A stretch of 64,000 bases of DNA from Amycolatopsis sp. FBCC-B4732 (GCF_023008405.1 NZ_CP095376.1:7172501-7236500); one strand, 5' to 3'. Shown: positions 28,745 to 37,441, counted from the first letter of the stretch. Notes: generated from the letters alone by a model not told the origin. Numbers and translations: made by a program.

Positions 28745-29475
28745 CCTTTGTAGACAGCGAGGACTTCGCCGAGCGGGCCGCTCGCGCGGATCCGGCCTTC
28801 GTCCATCCACAACGCGGTCGTGCACAGCTCGTTGAGCAGCTCGTCGGAGTGCGAGGCGAAAACGAGGACCCCGGAGCGGCGGGCGAGGTCGACCAGTCGT
28901 TCGCGAGCCTTGGCGAGGAAGGCGGCGTCGATCGCGCCGAGACCTTCGTCGAGGATGAGGATCTCGGGGTCGATGGTGGTGACGACGCCGAGCGCGAGCC
29001 GGACGCGCATGCCCGCGGAGTAGGTGCGCAGCGGCAGGTGCAGGTAGTCGCCGAGTTCGGTGAACTCCGCGATGTCGTCGACCCGCTTTTCCATCTGCGC
29101 GCGGTTCATGCCGAGGAACAGGCCCCGGATCAGGATGTTCTCGCGCCCGGAGACCTCGGGGTCGAGGCCGACGCCGAGGTCGAACACCGGCGCGATCCGC
29201 CCGGCGACGCGGGTGTGGCCCCGGGTCGGCTCGTAGATGCCGGCCAGCAGGCGCAGGAGGGTGGACTTGCCGGCGCCGTTGTGCCCGACCAGCCCGACGC
29301 GGTCGCCGTCCTCGAGCGACAGCGTGATGTCCTGCAAAGCCTCGATGACCGGCGTCTTCGCGCCGGTGCCGATCTTCCCGCCGACCTTGCCCAGCACGCG
29401 TTTCTTCAGCGACCGGGTCTTGGCGTCGAAGATCGGGAAGTCCACGTAGGCGTTCCGCACCTCGATGCTCACCAT
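28738..29475 (-). CDS. Polysaccharide-export ABC ATPase (Wzt/RfbE type)
   Basis: This 245-aa ATPase belongs to the group that exports lipid-linked polysaccharides (RfbE/Rv3781, Wzt, TagH). It has the Walker A GHNGAGKST (64-72), the signature YSAGMRVRLALG, the Walker B ILILDEGLGAID and the switch histidine in FASHSDELL. It lacks the C-terminal carbohydrate-binding domain of some Wzt proteins. No Wzm/RfbD-like permease is found in the window, so its membrane partner must lie elsewhere. A TetR gene is divergent, 73 bp away across a palindrome. Galactan export is the leading guess. Confidence 0.88.
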   Translation of the reverse strand: MVSIEVRNAYVDFPIFDAKTRSLKKRVLGKVGGKIGTGAKTPVIEALQDITLSLEDGDRVGLVGHNGAGKSTLLRLLAGIYEPTRGHTRVAGRIAPVFDLGVGLDPEVSGRENILIRGLFLGMNRAQMEKRVDDIAEFTELGDYLHLPLRTYSAGMRVRLALGVVTTIDPEILILDEGLGAIDAAFLAKARERLVDLARRSGVLVFASHSDELLNELCTTALWMDEGRIRASGPLGEVLAVYKGQ

Positions 29476-29498
29476 GCTGCCACCCCTCCACGGCTCGG

Positions 29499-29524
29499 AT
29501 GCGAATGCAAGTTATCATTCGCAT
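29499..29524. promoter_or_regulatory. Palindromic operator between ABC ATPase and TetR genes
   Basis: Inverted arms ATGCGAATG (29499-29507) and CATTCGCAT (29516-29524) are separated by 8 bp (CAAGTTAT), in an unusually AT-rich stretch. This is the size and place expected of a TetR dimer site controlling both divergent genes. Confidence 0.6.
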
Positions 29525-29548
29525 TCACGCCATTCCTGGGAGGTATCC

Positions 29549-30124
29549 GTGCAGCAGGGCTTTCACCCGCCCCAGCAGGCCCGTAGCCGGGCATCGCTGG
29601 AGAAAGTGCTGGCCGCGGCCGAACACGTGCTGGCGCACCAGGGGCACGAAGAGTTCACGATCGGTGCGGTCGCCGAGCGCGCCGGGCTGTCGGTCGGCGC
29701 GATCTACCGCCGGTTCGACGGCAAGGACCAGCTCTTGTACGCCGTGAAGGACCAGCTGCTCACCCGGCTCGAAACGAACGTCGCCGAAGCACTCGCCGAG
29801 TCAGGACCGCACGACGTCGTCGCCGCCTTCACGCGAGCGCTGGCGGAGACGTTCGCCGCCCACGACCGGATCTTCCCCGAGCTGCTCGACGGCCAGCGCG
29901 CCGACGGCCGCGACCGCGGACTCCAAGCCCTGGCGGCGATCCAGCGGACCTTCGTCGAGACCGCGGGCGACAGCCCGGCGACGAGAACCGCCGCCCGGAC
30001 CGTCATCGGCGCCTGCGTGCACCGCGCCGCGACCTGCCGCTACTGGCCGGACGGCCTGGACTGGACCACGTGGGCCGCCGAGACGACCAAGATGACGCTC
30101 GCCTACTTGGCGGCCGCGAAGTAG
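29549..30124 (+). CDS. TetR family transcriptional regulator
   Basis: This 191-aa protein has a TetR helix-turn-helix (about 12-58; FTIGAVAERAGLSVGAIYRRFDGKDQLLYAV) and a helical ligand domain. GTG 29549 has a good Shine-Dalgarno (GGGAGG); starts further upstream would cross the operator. Its divergent neighbour is the ABC ATPase, with a palindromic site between them, so it may repress the exporter and itself. Its 3' end overlaps the convergent rmlD by 22 bp. Confidence 0.86.
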   Translation: MQQGFHPPQQARSRASLEKVLAAAEHVLAHQGHEEFTIGAVAERAGLSVGAIYRRFDGKDQLLYAVKDQLLTRLETNVAEALAESGPHDVVAAFTRALAETFAAHDRIFPELLDGQRADGRDRGLQALAAIQRTFVETAGDSPATRTAARTVIGACVHRAATCRYWPDGLDWTTWAAETTKMTLAYLAAAK

Positions 30125-30993
30125 GCGTCCAACGCCTCTTCCCACGGACGCATCGGCGTCAGCCACGCCTCTTTCCACGACGACGGCGACAGCACCGAGT
30201 ACGCCGGACGCGCTGCCGGGCGCGGGAACTCCGCCGTCGTGCAAGGGTGCACCCGCGCGGGGTCCGCGCCCAGCCGCGTGAAGACCGCGCGGGCGAAGCC
30301 GCACCAGCTCACCGAACCGGCGTTCGTGCAGTGCAGGATCCGGGCCTCCGGGCCGTCCCCGCCCGCCACGCGGGACGCCAGCTCCAGCAGCCCCGCGGCC
30401 AGGTCGGCCGTCCACGTGGGACCGCCCACCTGATCGTCCACAACGGACAGCGTGTCCCGCGAAGCCTCCAGCGAGGCCATCGTCTTCACGAAGTTCGACC
30501 CGGACTTCCCGTACAGCCACCCGGTCCGCACCACCCACGACGACGCCCCGGAACCGAGGACCGCGTCCTCGCCCGCCGCCTTCGTGCGGCCGTACGCCGA
30601 CCGCGGCCCCAGCTCGTCGGAAGGCTCGTAGGGCACCGAACCGTCGCCCGCGAAGACGTAGTCCGTGGACACGTGGATCAGCGGCACCCGCCGCGCCGCA
30701 CACGCGGCGGCCAGGACCCGCGGGCCGTCGGCGTTCACCGCGAACGCGCGCTCCTCGTCCTTCTCGGCCGCGTCGACCGCCGTGTACGCCGCCGCGTTGA
30801 CCACCACCGGCGCCGAACCCGTCTCCCGCGCGCGGTCGGCCAGCGCGCCGACCGCCGCCAGGACCTGGCCCGTGGCCGTCACGTCCAGCTCCGCGGAACC
30901 CGGCGCCACCACGTCCACCGAAGAGGACGCCAGCGCGGCGAGATCCCGGCCGAGTTGTCCGGAACCACCGGGCACGAGCACCGTCAGCCGCAC
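30103..30993 (-). CDS. rmlD: dTDP-4-dehydrorhamnose reductase
   Basis: RmlD makes dTDP-L-rhamnose from dTDP-4-keto-rhamnose with NAD(P)H, supplying WbbL and other rhamnosyltransferases. The 296-aa SDR protein has the cofactor loop VLVPGGSGQLGRDLAAL, NAAAYTAVDAAE, the STDYVFAGDG strand and the catalytic YGRTK. GTG 30993 is chosen for family length. It follows rmlB by 11 bp on the same strand, so the two form an operon. The 22-bp overlap with the TetR gene covers the end of both. Confidence 0.93.
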   Translation of the reverse strand: MRLTVLVPGGSGQLGRDLAALASSSVDVVAPGSAELDVTATGQVLAAVGALADRARETGSAPVVVNAAAYTAVDAAEKDEERAFAVNADGPRVLAAACAARRVPLIHVSTDYVFAGDGSVPYEPSDELGPRSAYGRTKAAGEDAVLGSGASSWVVRTGWLYGKSGSNFVKTMASLEASRDTLSVVDDQVGGPTWTADLAAGLLELASRVAGGDGPEARILHCTNAGSVSWCGFARAVFTRLGADPARVHPCTTAEFPRPAARPAYSVLSPSSWKEAWLTPMRPWEEALDAYFAAAK

Positions 30994-31004
30994 AGGAAAG
31001 TCCC

Positions 31005-31994
31005 TTACTTCTTCAGCGCGGCCCGCTCCGCCAGGGGCTCCCACCACGCGCGATTGTCCGTGTACCAGGCCACTGTCGCGGCCAGACCGTCCTCGAAGGA
31101 CACGCGCGGAGCGTACCCCAGCTCCGCGTTGATCTTCGTGATGTCCACCGAATACCGGCGGTCGTGGCCCTTGCGGTCCTCGACCGGTTCGACGCTGTCC
31201 CAGCCGGCCCCGACCGCGGCCAGCAGCTTTTCGGTCAGGGACCGGTTGGTCAGCTCGGTGCCGCCGCCGATGTTGTAGATCTCGCCCGGCCGGCCACCCT
31301 CGGCGACCAGCTGGATGCCCTGGCAGTGGTCGTCCACGTGCAGCCAGTCACGGACGTTCAGCCCGTCGCCGTAGAGCGGCACCTTCCGCCCGTCCAGCAG
31401 GTTCGTGACGAACAGCGGGATGACCTTCTCCGGGAACTGGTACGGACCGTAGTTGTTGGAACACCGCGTGACGCAGACCGGCAGCCCGTGCGTGCGGAAG
31501 AACGACCGCGCCACCAGGTCCGACGACGCCTTCGACGCCGAGTACGGCGAGTTCGGCTCCAGCACGTGGTCTTCGGTCCACGAACCTTCCGCGATCGAGC
31601 CGTACACCTCGTCGGTGGACACGTGCACGAACTTGCCGACACCGGCTTCCACGGCCGCCTGCAGCAGGTTCTGGGTGCCGAGCACGTTCGTCAGCACGAA
31701 GTCCGCGGAGCCGAGGATCGAGCGGTCCACATGGGACTCGGCGGCGAAGTGCACGACCAGGTCCACGCCCCGCATGACGTCGGTGACCAGCGCGGTGTCG
31801 CAGATGTCGCCGCGGACGAAGCGCAGCCGCGGGTCGGCGGCGACCGGGGCCAGGTTGGCCTCGTTGCCGGCGTAGGTGAGCTTGTCCAGCACCACCACTT
31901 CGGCGTCACGCAGCGCCGGGTAGGCGCCGGTGAGCACCTGCCGGACGTAGTGCGACCCGATGAAGCCCGCACCACCGGTGACCAGGACCCGCAT
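31005..31994 (-). CDS. rmlB: dTDP-glucose 4,6-dehydratase
   Basis: RmlB converts dTDP-glucose to dTDP-4-keto-6-deoxyglucose, the second step to dTDP-rhamnose. The 329-aa extended SDR protein shows the NAD motif TGGAGFIGSH, HFAAESHVDRSI, STDEVYG (catalytic Asp-Glu), the YSASK catalytic pair and RCSNNYGPYQFPEKVIPLF. ATG 31994 follows AAGGCGGGG. It is followed by rmlD. RmlA and RmlC, needed to complete the pathway, are not in the window. Confidence 0.95.
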   Translation of the reverse strand: MRVLVTGGAGFIGSHYVRQVLTGAYPALRDAEVVVLDKLTYAGNEANLAPVAADPRLRFVRGDICDTALVTDVMRGVDLVVHFAAESHVDRSILGSADFVLTNVLGTQNLLQAAVEAGVGKFVHVSTDEVYGSIAEGSWTEDHVLEPNSPYSASKASSDLVARSFFRTHGLPVCVTRCSNNYGPYQFPEKVIPLFVTNLLDGRKVPLYGDGLNVRDWLHVDDHCQGIQLVAEGGRPGEIYNIGGGTELTNRSLTEKLLAAVGAGWDSVEPVEDRKGHDRRYSVDITKINAELGYAPRVSFEDGLAATVAWYTDNRAWWEPLAERAALKK

Positions 31995-32131
31995 AACCCC
32001 GCCTTTCTCCGCGCCCCGGACGGGGCAATCCGCCCCCAGCCTACGGAGGTCCTACAACACCCTCAGTAGAGTCTCACTGGAGGCACACTGGTGCCCTGGG
32101 GGAAGCACGGGGTTCACAGGGGAGGAAGCGC

Positions 32132-33658
32132 GTGACCGAATGGCCTGCGCCGCCCGTCCCGGCGCGCCGCGGCACCGGTGCCGCGATCTTCGCGCGACGC
32201 GGTGGCAAGGTCGTCGTGTCCCTGCTCTCCGTCGCGATCCTGGCCCTGACCTGGTACGGCTGGCACTTCATCGGTGACCCGAACACCGGCCTGACCACGA
32301 CGAACGTCTTCGCCGACACCGAGGCGCACGCGAAGCCGCTCGACGGCGCGATCGACATCCTCCTGGTCGGCCAGGACAGCCGCACCGACGCGCAGGGCAA
32401 CCCGCTGCCCCGCGAAGTGCTGGACATGCTGCACGCCGGCGTCTCCGACGGCGAACTGAACACCGACACGATGATCCTCGTGCACATTCCCCAGAACGGG
32501 AAGCACGCGATCGCGATCTCGTTCCCCCGCGACTCCTGGGTGGAGCTCGCCGGCGGCTACGGCAAGCACAAGCTCAACAGCGCGTTCGTCTACGCGTACA
32601 CGGACACTTACAAAACGTTGCAGCGCCAGGGCATGACCGACCTGAAGCAGGCCGACGCGGAGGCGAAGGTCGCCGGGCGCAAGAACCTGATCGCCACGAT
32701 CGAGAAGTTCATCGGCAAGCCGGGCATGATCGACCGCTACGCCGAGGTCAACCTGGCGAGCTTCTACGAGATCACCAAGTCGATCGGCGGCGTCGAGGTC
32801 TGCCTCAACGGGCCGGTCAAGGAAGTGAAGTCCGGCGTGGACCTGCCGGGCGGGCGTCAGACCATCGAAGGCGTGCAGGCACTGGCCTTCGTCCGCCAGC
32901 GCTACGGCCTGCCCAACTACGACCTCGACCGGATCGCCCGCCAGCAGGCGTTCCTGTCCGGGCTGGCCCGCAAGGTCATCTCCTCCGACGTGCTGACGAG
33001 CCCGGGGAAGATCGCCGATCTGGTTTCGGCGGTGAAGAAGTCGGTCGTGCTCTCGCTGGGCTGGGACCTGACCGAGTTCGCCGAGCAGATGCGCGGCCTG
33101 ACCGGTGGCAACATCGAGTTCCACACCATCCCGACCCTGGGCAACGCGGTGATCGGCGGCGCGGACGTGCTCCGCGTCGACCAGCCGTCGGTGGCGGCGG
33201 AGGTCGCGCGGCTGACGTCGGACGGCGACACCCCGGCGGCCCCGGCGTCGCCCCAGCTGCCGGGCGCGAAGGCCGTCACGGTGGAGCTGTTCGACGGCAC
33301 GGGTTCCCCGGCGCTGACCGCGCAGACGCACGCGACGCTGCAGGGCAAGGGCTTCACCCTCACCGCGGACCAGAAGCTGAGCACCCGCACCACGACGATC
33401 GTCCGGTACAACCCGGCCGACGACGCCGCGCTGGCCCTCGTCAAGCAGGCGCTGGGCGCGGGCCTGCAGGCCGAACCGGACCGGGACGTCACCGCCGGCC
33501 ACGTGCGCGTGCTGCTCGGCAAGGACTTCCGGAACTCCGCCGCCGCCCCGGGCGGCGCGCCGACGTCCACGGCCGCGAAGCCGCCGGCGTCCAGTGCGAC
33601 GCCCACCACCCCCGCCGCGCCGCCGATCACGGCGGGCGACGTCCCCTGCGTCAACTAG
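32132..33658 (+). CDS. LCP family glycopolymer ligase with LytR_C domain
   Basis: LytR-CpsA-Psr proteins transfer lipid-linked glycopolymers, here probably arabinogalactan, to peptidoglycan outside the membrane. The 508-aa protein has a cytoplasmic N terminus, one transmembrane segment (about 24-48), the LCP domain (about 70-355) with ILLVGQDSRTD, ISFPRDSWVEL, VRQRYGLPNYDLDRIARQQAFL, and a C-terminal LytR_C domain (about 385-470). GTG 32132 has GGGGAGGAAG upstream. It is divergent from rmlB, as in the mycobacterial Rv3266c-Rv3267 pair. A second LCP gene follows. Confidence 0.92.
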   Translation: MTEWPAPPVPARRGTGAAIFARRGGKVVVSLLSVAILALTWYGWHFIGDPNTGLTTTNVFADTEAHAKPLDGAIDILLVGQDSRTDAQGNPLPREVLDMLHAGVSDGELNTDTMILVHIPQNGKHAIAISFPRDSWVELAGGYGKHKLNSAFVYAYTDTYKTLQRQGMTDLKQADAEAKVAGRKNLIATIEKFIGKPGMIDRYAEVNLASFYEITKSIGGVEVCLNGPVKEVKSGVDLPGGRQTIEGVQALAFVRQRYGLPNYDLDRIARQQAFLSGLARKVISSDVLTSPGKIADLVSAVKKSVVLSLGWDLTEFAEQMRGLTGGNIEFHTIPTLGNAVIGGADVLRVDQPSVAAEVARLTSDGDTPAAPASPQLPGAKAVTVELFDGTGSPALTAQTHATLQGKGFTLTADQKLSTRTTTIVRYNPADDAALALVKQALGAGLQAEPDRDVTAGHVRVLLGKDFRNSAAAPGGAPTSTAAKPPASSATPTTPAAPPITAGDVPCVN

Positions 33659-33695
33659 ACTGCGTACGCAGGGTGGTCGGGGGAGGTAGGCCAGG

Positions 33696-34958
33696 GTGGA
33701 TGACGAGCAGGAAAAGCCGGACGCGACCGCCGAGCCGGTGACGCAGAGCGACGAGTGGAAGCCGTCGCCGTTTCCGCGGACGGCGCCCGCTCCGGTGCCA
33801 TCGCGCGCGCGACGGGCCGGCCGGGTGACCCGCCGCGTCGCGCTCGGCCTGGTGTCGCTGCTCGCGCTCGGCGCCAGCGGCTACGCGTACGTGACGAAGG
33901 ACCAGCTGCAGAGCACGGTCCCGACGACCGACGCGCTGACCCCGCGCGCGGGCGAGCCGGCGCCACCCCCGGCGGACGACGGCGCCGACGACATCCTCCT
34001 GGTGGGCAGCGACGCGCGCACGGACGCCCAGGGCAACCCGCTCCCGGCGCGGCTCCTGCGCCAGCTGCGCACGGAAGCCAACAACGGCGCGGTGAACACG
34101 GACACGGTGATCGTCCTGCGGGTGCCGAAGAACGGCGGCAAGCCGTCGGCGGTCTCGATCCCGCGTGACACGTGGACCGACGTCCCTGGCCGCGGCAAGG
34201 CGAAGATCAACTCGGCGTACGGCATCGCGAAGGCGCACTTCGCGCAGGAGCTGCGCGGTCAGGGCGAGCGCGACCAGGCGAAGATCGAGCGCGATTCGGA
34301 CACCGAGGGCCGCCGCGTCCTCGTGCAGGCGGTGCAGGACCTGACGCAGGTGCGGATCGACCACTACGCCGAGGTCAACCTGCTGGGCTTCTACCTGCTG
34401 ACCGAGGCGCTCGGCGGCGTGAAGGTCTGCCTGAACCACGCGACCGAGGACAAGGACTCGGGCGCGAACTTCCGCCGCGGCGAGCAGACGGTGTCCGGCG
34501 GCGAGGCGCTGTCGTTCGTCCGCCAGCGCAAGAACCTCCCGCGCGGCGACCTCGACCGGATCGTGCGCCAGCAGGCGTTCCTGTCCTCGGCCCTGCACCA
34601 GGTGCTGTCGGCGGGCACGCTCACGAGCCCGGGCACGCTGAACGGCCTGATGGACGCGGTCCACCGCGCGCTGACGATCGACCCGGGACTCGACCTGCTG
34701 CAGTTCGCGCAGCAGGCGAAGGGGATCGCGTCGGGCGACCTGGCGTTCGCGACGATCCCGGTGATCACGGCGAACGGGCGGAGCGAAGACGGGCAGAGCA
34801 TCGTGGAGATCGACCCGAAGGCGGTCCGCGAGTACGTAGCGGGCTTGGCGGGCCGAACGGCGGCCCCGGCCCCATCAGGCGGCGGCTCGGGCAGCGGCAC
34901 CGCCCCCACCGCGGCACCGCTGCTCCAACCCTCCCCCAGCGTCCCCTGCGTCAACTGA
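33696..34958 (+). CDS. LCP family glycopolymer ligase
   Basis: This 420-aa protein is a second LCP ligase with a transmembrane segment (about 46-68) and LCP domain (about 90-385; ILLVGSDARTD, VSIPRDTWTDV, VRQRKNLPRGDLDRIVRQQAFL), but without the LytR_C domain of the preceding gene. Both proteins end in PSVPCVN or GDVPCVN, a shared tail. The 37-bp gap suggests one operon. Together the pair may divide work on different glycans. GTG 33696 lies after GGGGGAGGT. Confidence 0.9.
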   Translation: MDDEQEKPDATAEPVTQSDEWKPSPFPRTAPAPVPSRARRAGRVTRRVALGLVSLLALGASGYAYVTKDQLQSTVPTTDALTPRAGEPAPPPADDGADDILLVGSDARTDAQGNPLPARLLRQLRTEANNGAVNTDTVIVLRVPKNGGKPSAVSIPRDTWTDVPGRGKAKINSAYGIAKAHFAQELRGQGERDQAKIERDSDTEGRRVLVQAVQDLTQVRIDHYAEVNLLGFYLLTEALGGVKVCLNHATEDKDSGANFRRGEQTVSGGEALSFVRQRKNLPRGDLDRIVRQQAFLSSALHQVLSAGTLTSPGTLNGLMDAVHRALTIDPGLDLLQFAQQAKGIASGDLAFATIPVITANGRSEDGQSIVEIDPKAVREYVAGLAGRTAAPAPSGGGSGSGTAPTAAPLLQPSPSVPCVN

Positions 34959-34965
34959 CCCGAGC

Positions 34966-35072
34966 GCACTTTCACGTGAAAGTGCCGCCACCTCACACGG
35001 ACTTCACGCCACTTTCCCTACGAAAGTGCCGCTACCTCACACCGACTTCACGCCACTTTCCCTACGAAAGTG
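34966..35072. repeat. Palindrome plus two 44-bp direct repeats
   Basis: The dispersed 20-mer palindrome occupies 34966-34985, just after the LCP stop. It is followed by two 44-bp direct repeats (34985-35028 and 35029-35072) that differ at three positions, each ending in a hairpin CACTTTC-CCTAC-GAAAGTG that looks like a decayed form of the palindrome. A third partial unit (35073-35090) runs into the end of the convergent NmrA-type gene. It may terminate both genes. Confidence 0.75.
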
Positions 35073-35080
35073 ACGTCATC

Positions 35081-35941
35081 TCACACCGAACCAACGCCGG
35101 GTGGTCGGGTGAAGTCGGCGCGGTGGTCCTCTGCCCACTGCCGGAACGTTCGCGGCGGGCGGCCCGTCACCTCGCGCACCACGTCCGTCACCAGTGACGG
35201 CTCCCGCACCGTGCGCGCCCAGGCCCGCAGGATCTCCGGCGGGACCTCGGGCGGCCAGCCCAGCGCCGTCATCCGCCCGGCCGCCTCCTCCGCCGTCAGC
35301 TCCTCGACCGGCAGCGGCCGTCCCAGGACGTCCGCGAGGGTCGCCGCCTGCTCGCGGAACGAGATCGGCTCCGGGCCCGTCAACGCGAGCGCTTCCCCGA
35401 CGTGCGAACCGTCGATCAGGATCCGGGCCGCGACCGCCGCGATGTCGCGCTCGTGGATGGCGCCGATGCGCGAGTCCGGGTACGCCGTGCGGACCACGCC
35501 CTCCGCGATGTCCGCACGCCAGCCCAGGGTGTTCGTCGCGAACGCGCCGGGGTTGAGCACCGTCGAGGCGAACGGCGCCGCCGCCAGTGCCTGCTCGACG
35601 GCGTGGTGCAGCTGCGCGATCCGGCTCTGCGCGGACTCGGGTTCGAGCGTCGCCGCCGACGACAGCAGCACGACGTGCCCGACGCCGGCCGCGTGCGCCG
35701 CCTTCACGAACCCCTCGATCCCCTGCGGCCGCGTGTACAGGAAGACCGCCGACACGCCCGCCACCGCGGCGTCCAGCGTCGAGGGGTCTTCGAGGTCCGC
35801 GCTCACCTTCGCGACGCCGTCCGGCACCTCGAGCGCGGTCGCGTCCCGGCTCGCCGCGCGCACGTCCTGACCTGCGGCAACGAGCTCGTCCAGCACCGCT
35901 CGCCCGACGTTCCCCCGGGCTCCGGTGACGAGGATGGTCAT
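35081..35941 (-). CDS. NmrA-type NAD(P)-binding oxidoreductase
   Basis: This 286-aa atypical SDR protein has the NAD(P) loop ILVTGARGNVGRAVLDEL at the N terminus, VVLLSSAATLEPE, and the NPGAFATNT substrate region of NmrA/QorB-like quinone or azo reductases. ATG 35941 is preceded by GGGGAA on its strand. The 3' end is encoded partly by a copy of the 44-bp repeat. A palindrome 26 bp upstream may be the site of a regulator. Reductase substrate unknown; a purely sensory role like NmrA is possible. Confidence 0.84.
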   Translation of the reverse strand: MTILVTGARGNVGRAVLDELVAAGQDVRAASRDATALEVPDGVAKVSADLEDPSTLDAAVAGVSAVFLYTRPQGIEGFVKAAHAAGVGHVVLLSSAATLEPESAQSRIAQLHHAVEQALAAAPFASTVLNPGAFATNTLGWRADIAEGVVRTAYPDSRIGAIHERDIAAVAARILIDGSHVGEALALTGPEPISFREQAATLADVLGRPLPVEELTAEEAAGRMTALGWPPEVPPEILRAWARTVREPSLVTDVVREVTGRPPRTFRQWAEDHRADFTRPPGVGSV

Positions 35942-35966
35942 GGTTGTTCCCCAGTTCCGAAATAGA

Positions 35967-35983
35967 TTTGCTTGCAAAGCAAA
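35967..35983. promoter_or_regulatory. Palindromic operator upstream of NmrA-type gene
   Basis: TTTGCTT and AAGCAAA, 7-bp perfect arms with a GCA spacer, lie in the 108-bp gap between the NmrA-type gene and the TIGR03089 gene, in locally AT-rich sequence. No regulator gene is adjacent, so the binding protein is unknown. Confidence 0.45.
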
Positions 35984-36049
35984 GCTACTCAGCTCGGCGA
36001 TCCGGTGTCAACCGGCGAGGCCCCTGGTCCGCGCTTTAGCCTTGTCCCC

Positions 36050-36760
36050 ATGAGCCTGACCGACGAGCTGCTGCGCCCGCTGCTGGCCTCGCCCGCCCGA
36101 CCGTTGATCACCCACTACGACGACCAGCTCGGCAGCCGCGTCGAACTCTCCGTGGCGACCACCACCAACTGGGCGGCGAAAACGGCCAACTGGCTGACCG
36201 AGGAGTTCGACGTCGAACCGGGCGACGCGGTGGCCGTGCAGCTCCCGGCGCACTGGCAGACCGTGGGGGTGCTGCTCGGGGCGTGGTGGTGCGGGGCGCG
36301 CGTGGTGGCCGAGGGCGCCGGCGCGCGGGTGGCGTTCGTCGGGCCGGACGACCCGGAGCCGACCGGCGCGACCGCGACCGCCGTCGTCACGCTCGACCCG
36401 ATGGGCCGCGGCCTCTCGGAACCGCCCGGCGGCGGCGCGTTCGACTACCTGACGGAGTCCCGGCTGGCGGGCGACCAGTACCGCCCGCTCTTCCCGATCC
36501 CGGGCCACACGGCGGCACTCGAAGGCTCCACTGTGGACGAAGTACTGGCCGAAGCCCGCGCCCGCGCGGCGAAACTGGGCCTGTCCGGGGACGACCGCGT
36601 GCTGTCCACAAGGGACTGGGACGGTGCGGGGGGCATCCTCGACGGCCTGCTCGTCCCCCTCGCCGCCGGCGCGCACCTGGTGCACATCAGCAACGCGGAC
36701 CCGGCGAAACTGGGTGCCCGCCGTGATGCGGAGCGCACCACGGCGGACCTCCCCGCTTAA
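36050..36760 (+). CDS. TIGR03089 family protein
   Basis: This 236-aa protein resembles the N-terminal part of AMP-forming ligases but lacks the TSGTTGxPK phosphate loop and the C-terminal lid, as in the actinobacterial TIGR03089 family, so it is probably not an adenylating enzyme. The mycobacterial member (Rv3268) also follows the LCP gene, which supports the assignment. ATG 36050 follows a -10-like TAGCCT (36037-36042) by 7 nt and is probably leaderless. Its stop overlaps the DoxX gene by 4 bp (TTAA). Confidence 0.85.
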   Translation: MSLTDELLRPLLASPARPLITHYDDQLGSRVELSVATTTNWAAKTANWLTEEFDVEPGDAVAVQLPAHWQTVGVLLGAWWCGARVVAEGAGARVAFVGPDDPEPTGATATAVVTLDPMGRGLSEPPGGGAFDYLTESRLAGDQYRPLFPIPGHTAALEGSTVDEVLAEARARAAKLGLSGDDRVLSTRDWDGAGGILDGLLVPLAAGAHLVHISNADPAKLGARRDAERTTADLPA

Positions 36761-37194
36761 GCGTTCTGCAGTTCCCCGGCTTCGGCGCGGCGGGCGCGCT
36801 TGCGGCCCCACAGCAGGTGGTCCAGGGAAAGCCGCCCGCCGTTGAAGCCGAGGGCGAGCCCGGCCAGCGCCAGCACGAGGACGAGCTCGTAGCCGCCCTG
36901 CCCGGTCAGGCCGTTGTCGATGTGCACCGACAGCAGCGCGCCGACCGAGATCACGACGTAGCCGATGCCGACCAGCGGCAGCAGGAACCCGGCGATGAAC
37001 GCGATCGAGCCGAGGATTTCGACGGTCATCGCGAAGACCGCGGCGGCCGTGGGCATCGGGATGCCCGTCATCGAGAAGAACTTCGCCGTGCCGTCGATGC
37101 CGTTGTTCCACTTCTGGAGCCCGTGCGCGAGGAAGACGACCGCGACGCCGATCCTCCCCAGCAACAGGGCCACGTCCTTGAATCGTCCGAACAT
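36757..37194 (-). CDS. DoxX family membrane protein
   Basis: This 145-aa protein has four predicted transmembrane helices (about 8-28, 46-68, 72-92, 100-120) and the DoxX features LLGRIGVAVVFLAHGLQKW and GGYELVLVLALAGLALGFNGGRLSLD. DoxX proteins are linked to redox and thiol stress at the membrane. ATG 37194 fits the first helix; longer starts give a polar extension not seen in the family. It is convergent with the TIGR03089 gene. Confidence 0.86.
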   Translation of the reverse strand: MFGRFKDVALLLGRIGVAVVFLAHGLQKWNNGIDGTAKFFSMTGIPMPTAAAVFAMTVEILGSIAFIAGFLLPLVGIGYVVISVGALLSVHIDNGLTGQGGYELVLVLALAGLALGFNGGRLSLDHLLWGRKRARRAEAGELQNA

Positions 37195-37314
37195 CGGTTT
37201 CAGCTCCCCGGTGGGTGAATTTTCAACTGACCCGCCCCAAGTTAGGGCCCCGGAACCCCCCACCGAAGCATCGGAGGGTGATCGACAGGGAACCGACAGG
37301 GACCGGAAAAGCGA

Positions 37315-37343
37315 TTGGCGGCGGCCGCCGCGAGCGCTATCTT
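37315..37343 (+). promoter_or_regulatory. Promoter of ribosome-protection gene
   Basis: TTGGCG (37315-37320) and TATCTT (37338-37343) are separated by exactly 17 bp and give a start near 37350, about 90 nt before the probable GTG 37442. The leader contains an ATG at 37381 with a strong GAGGAG Shine-Dalgarno, out of frame with the main gene. Confidence 0.5.
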
Positions 37344-37441
37344 CGCCCTGACCTGCGCCAACGAACGTGAGGAGACCCCGATGCGCCGACAGACCGATCC
37401 GCCCGGCCTGTCACCCGCATCACAAAGGATCCCCCACGACC

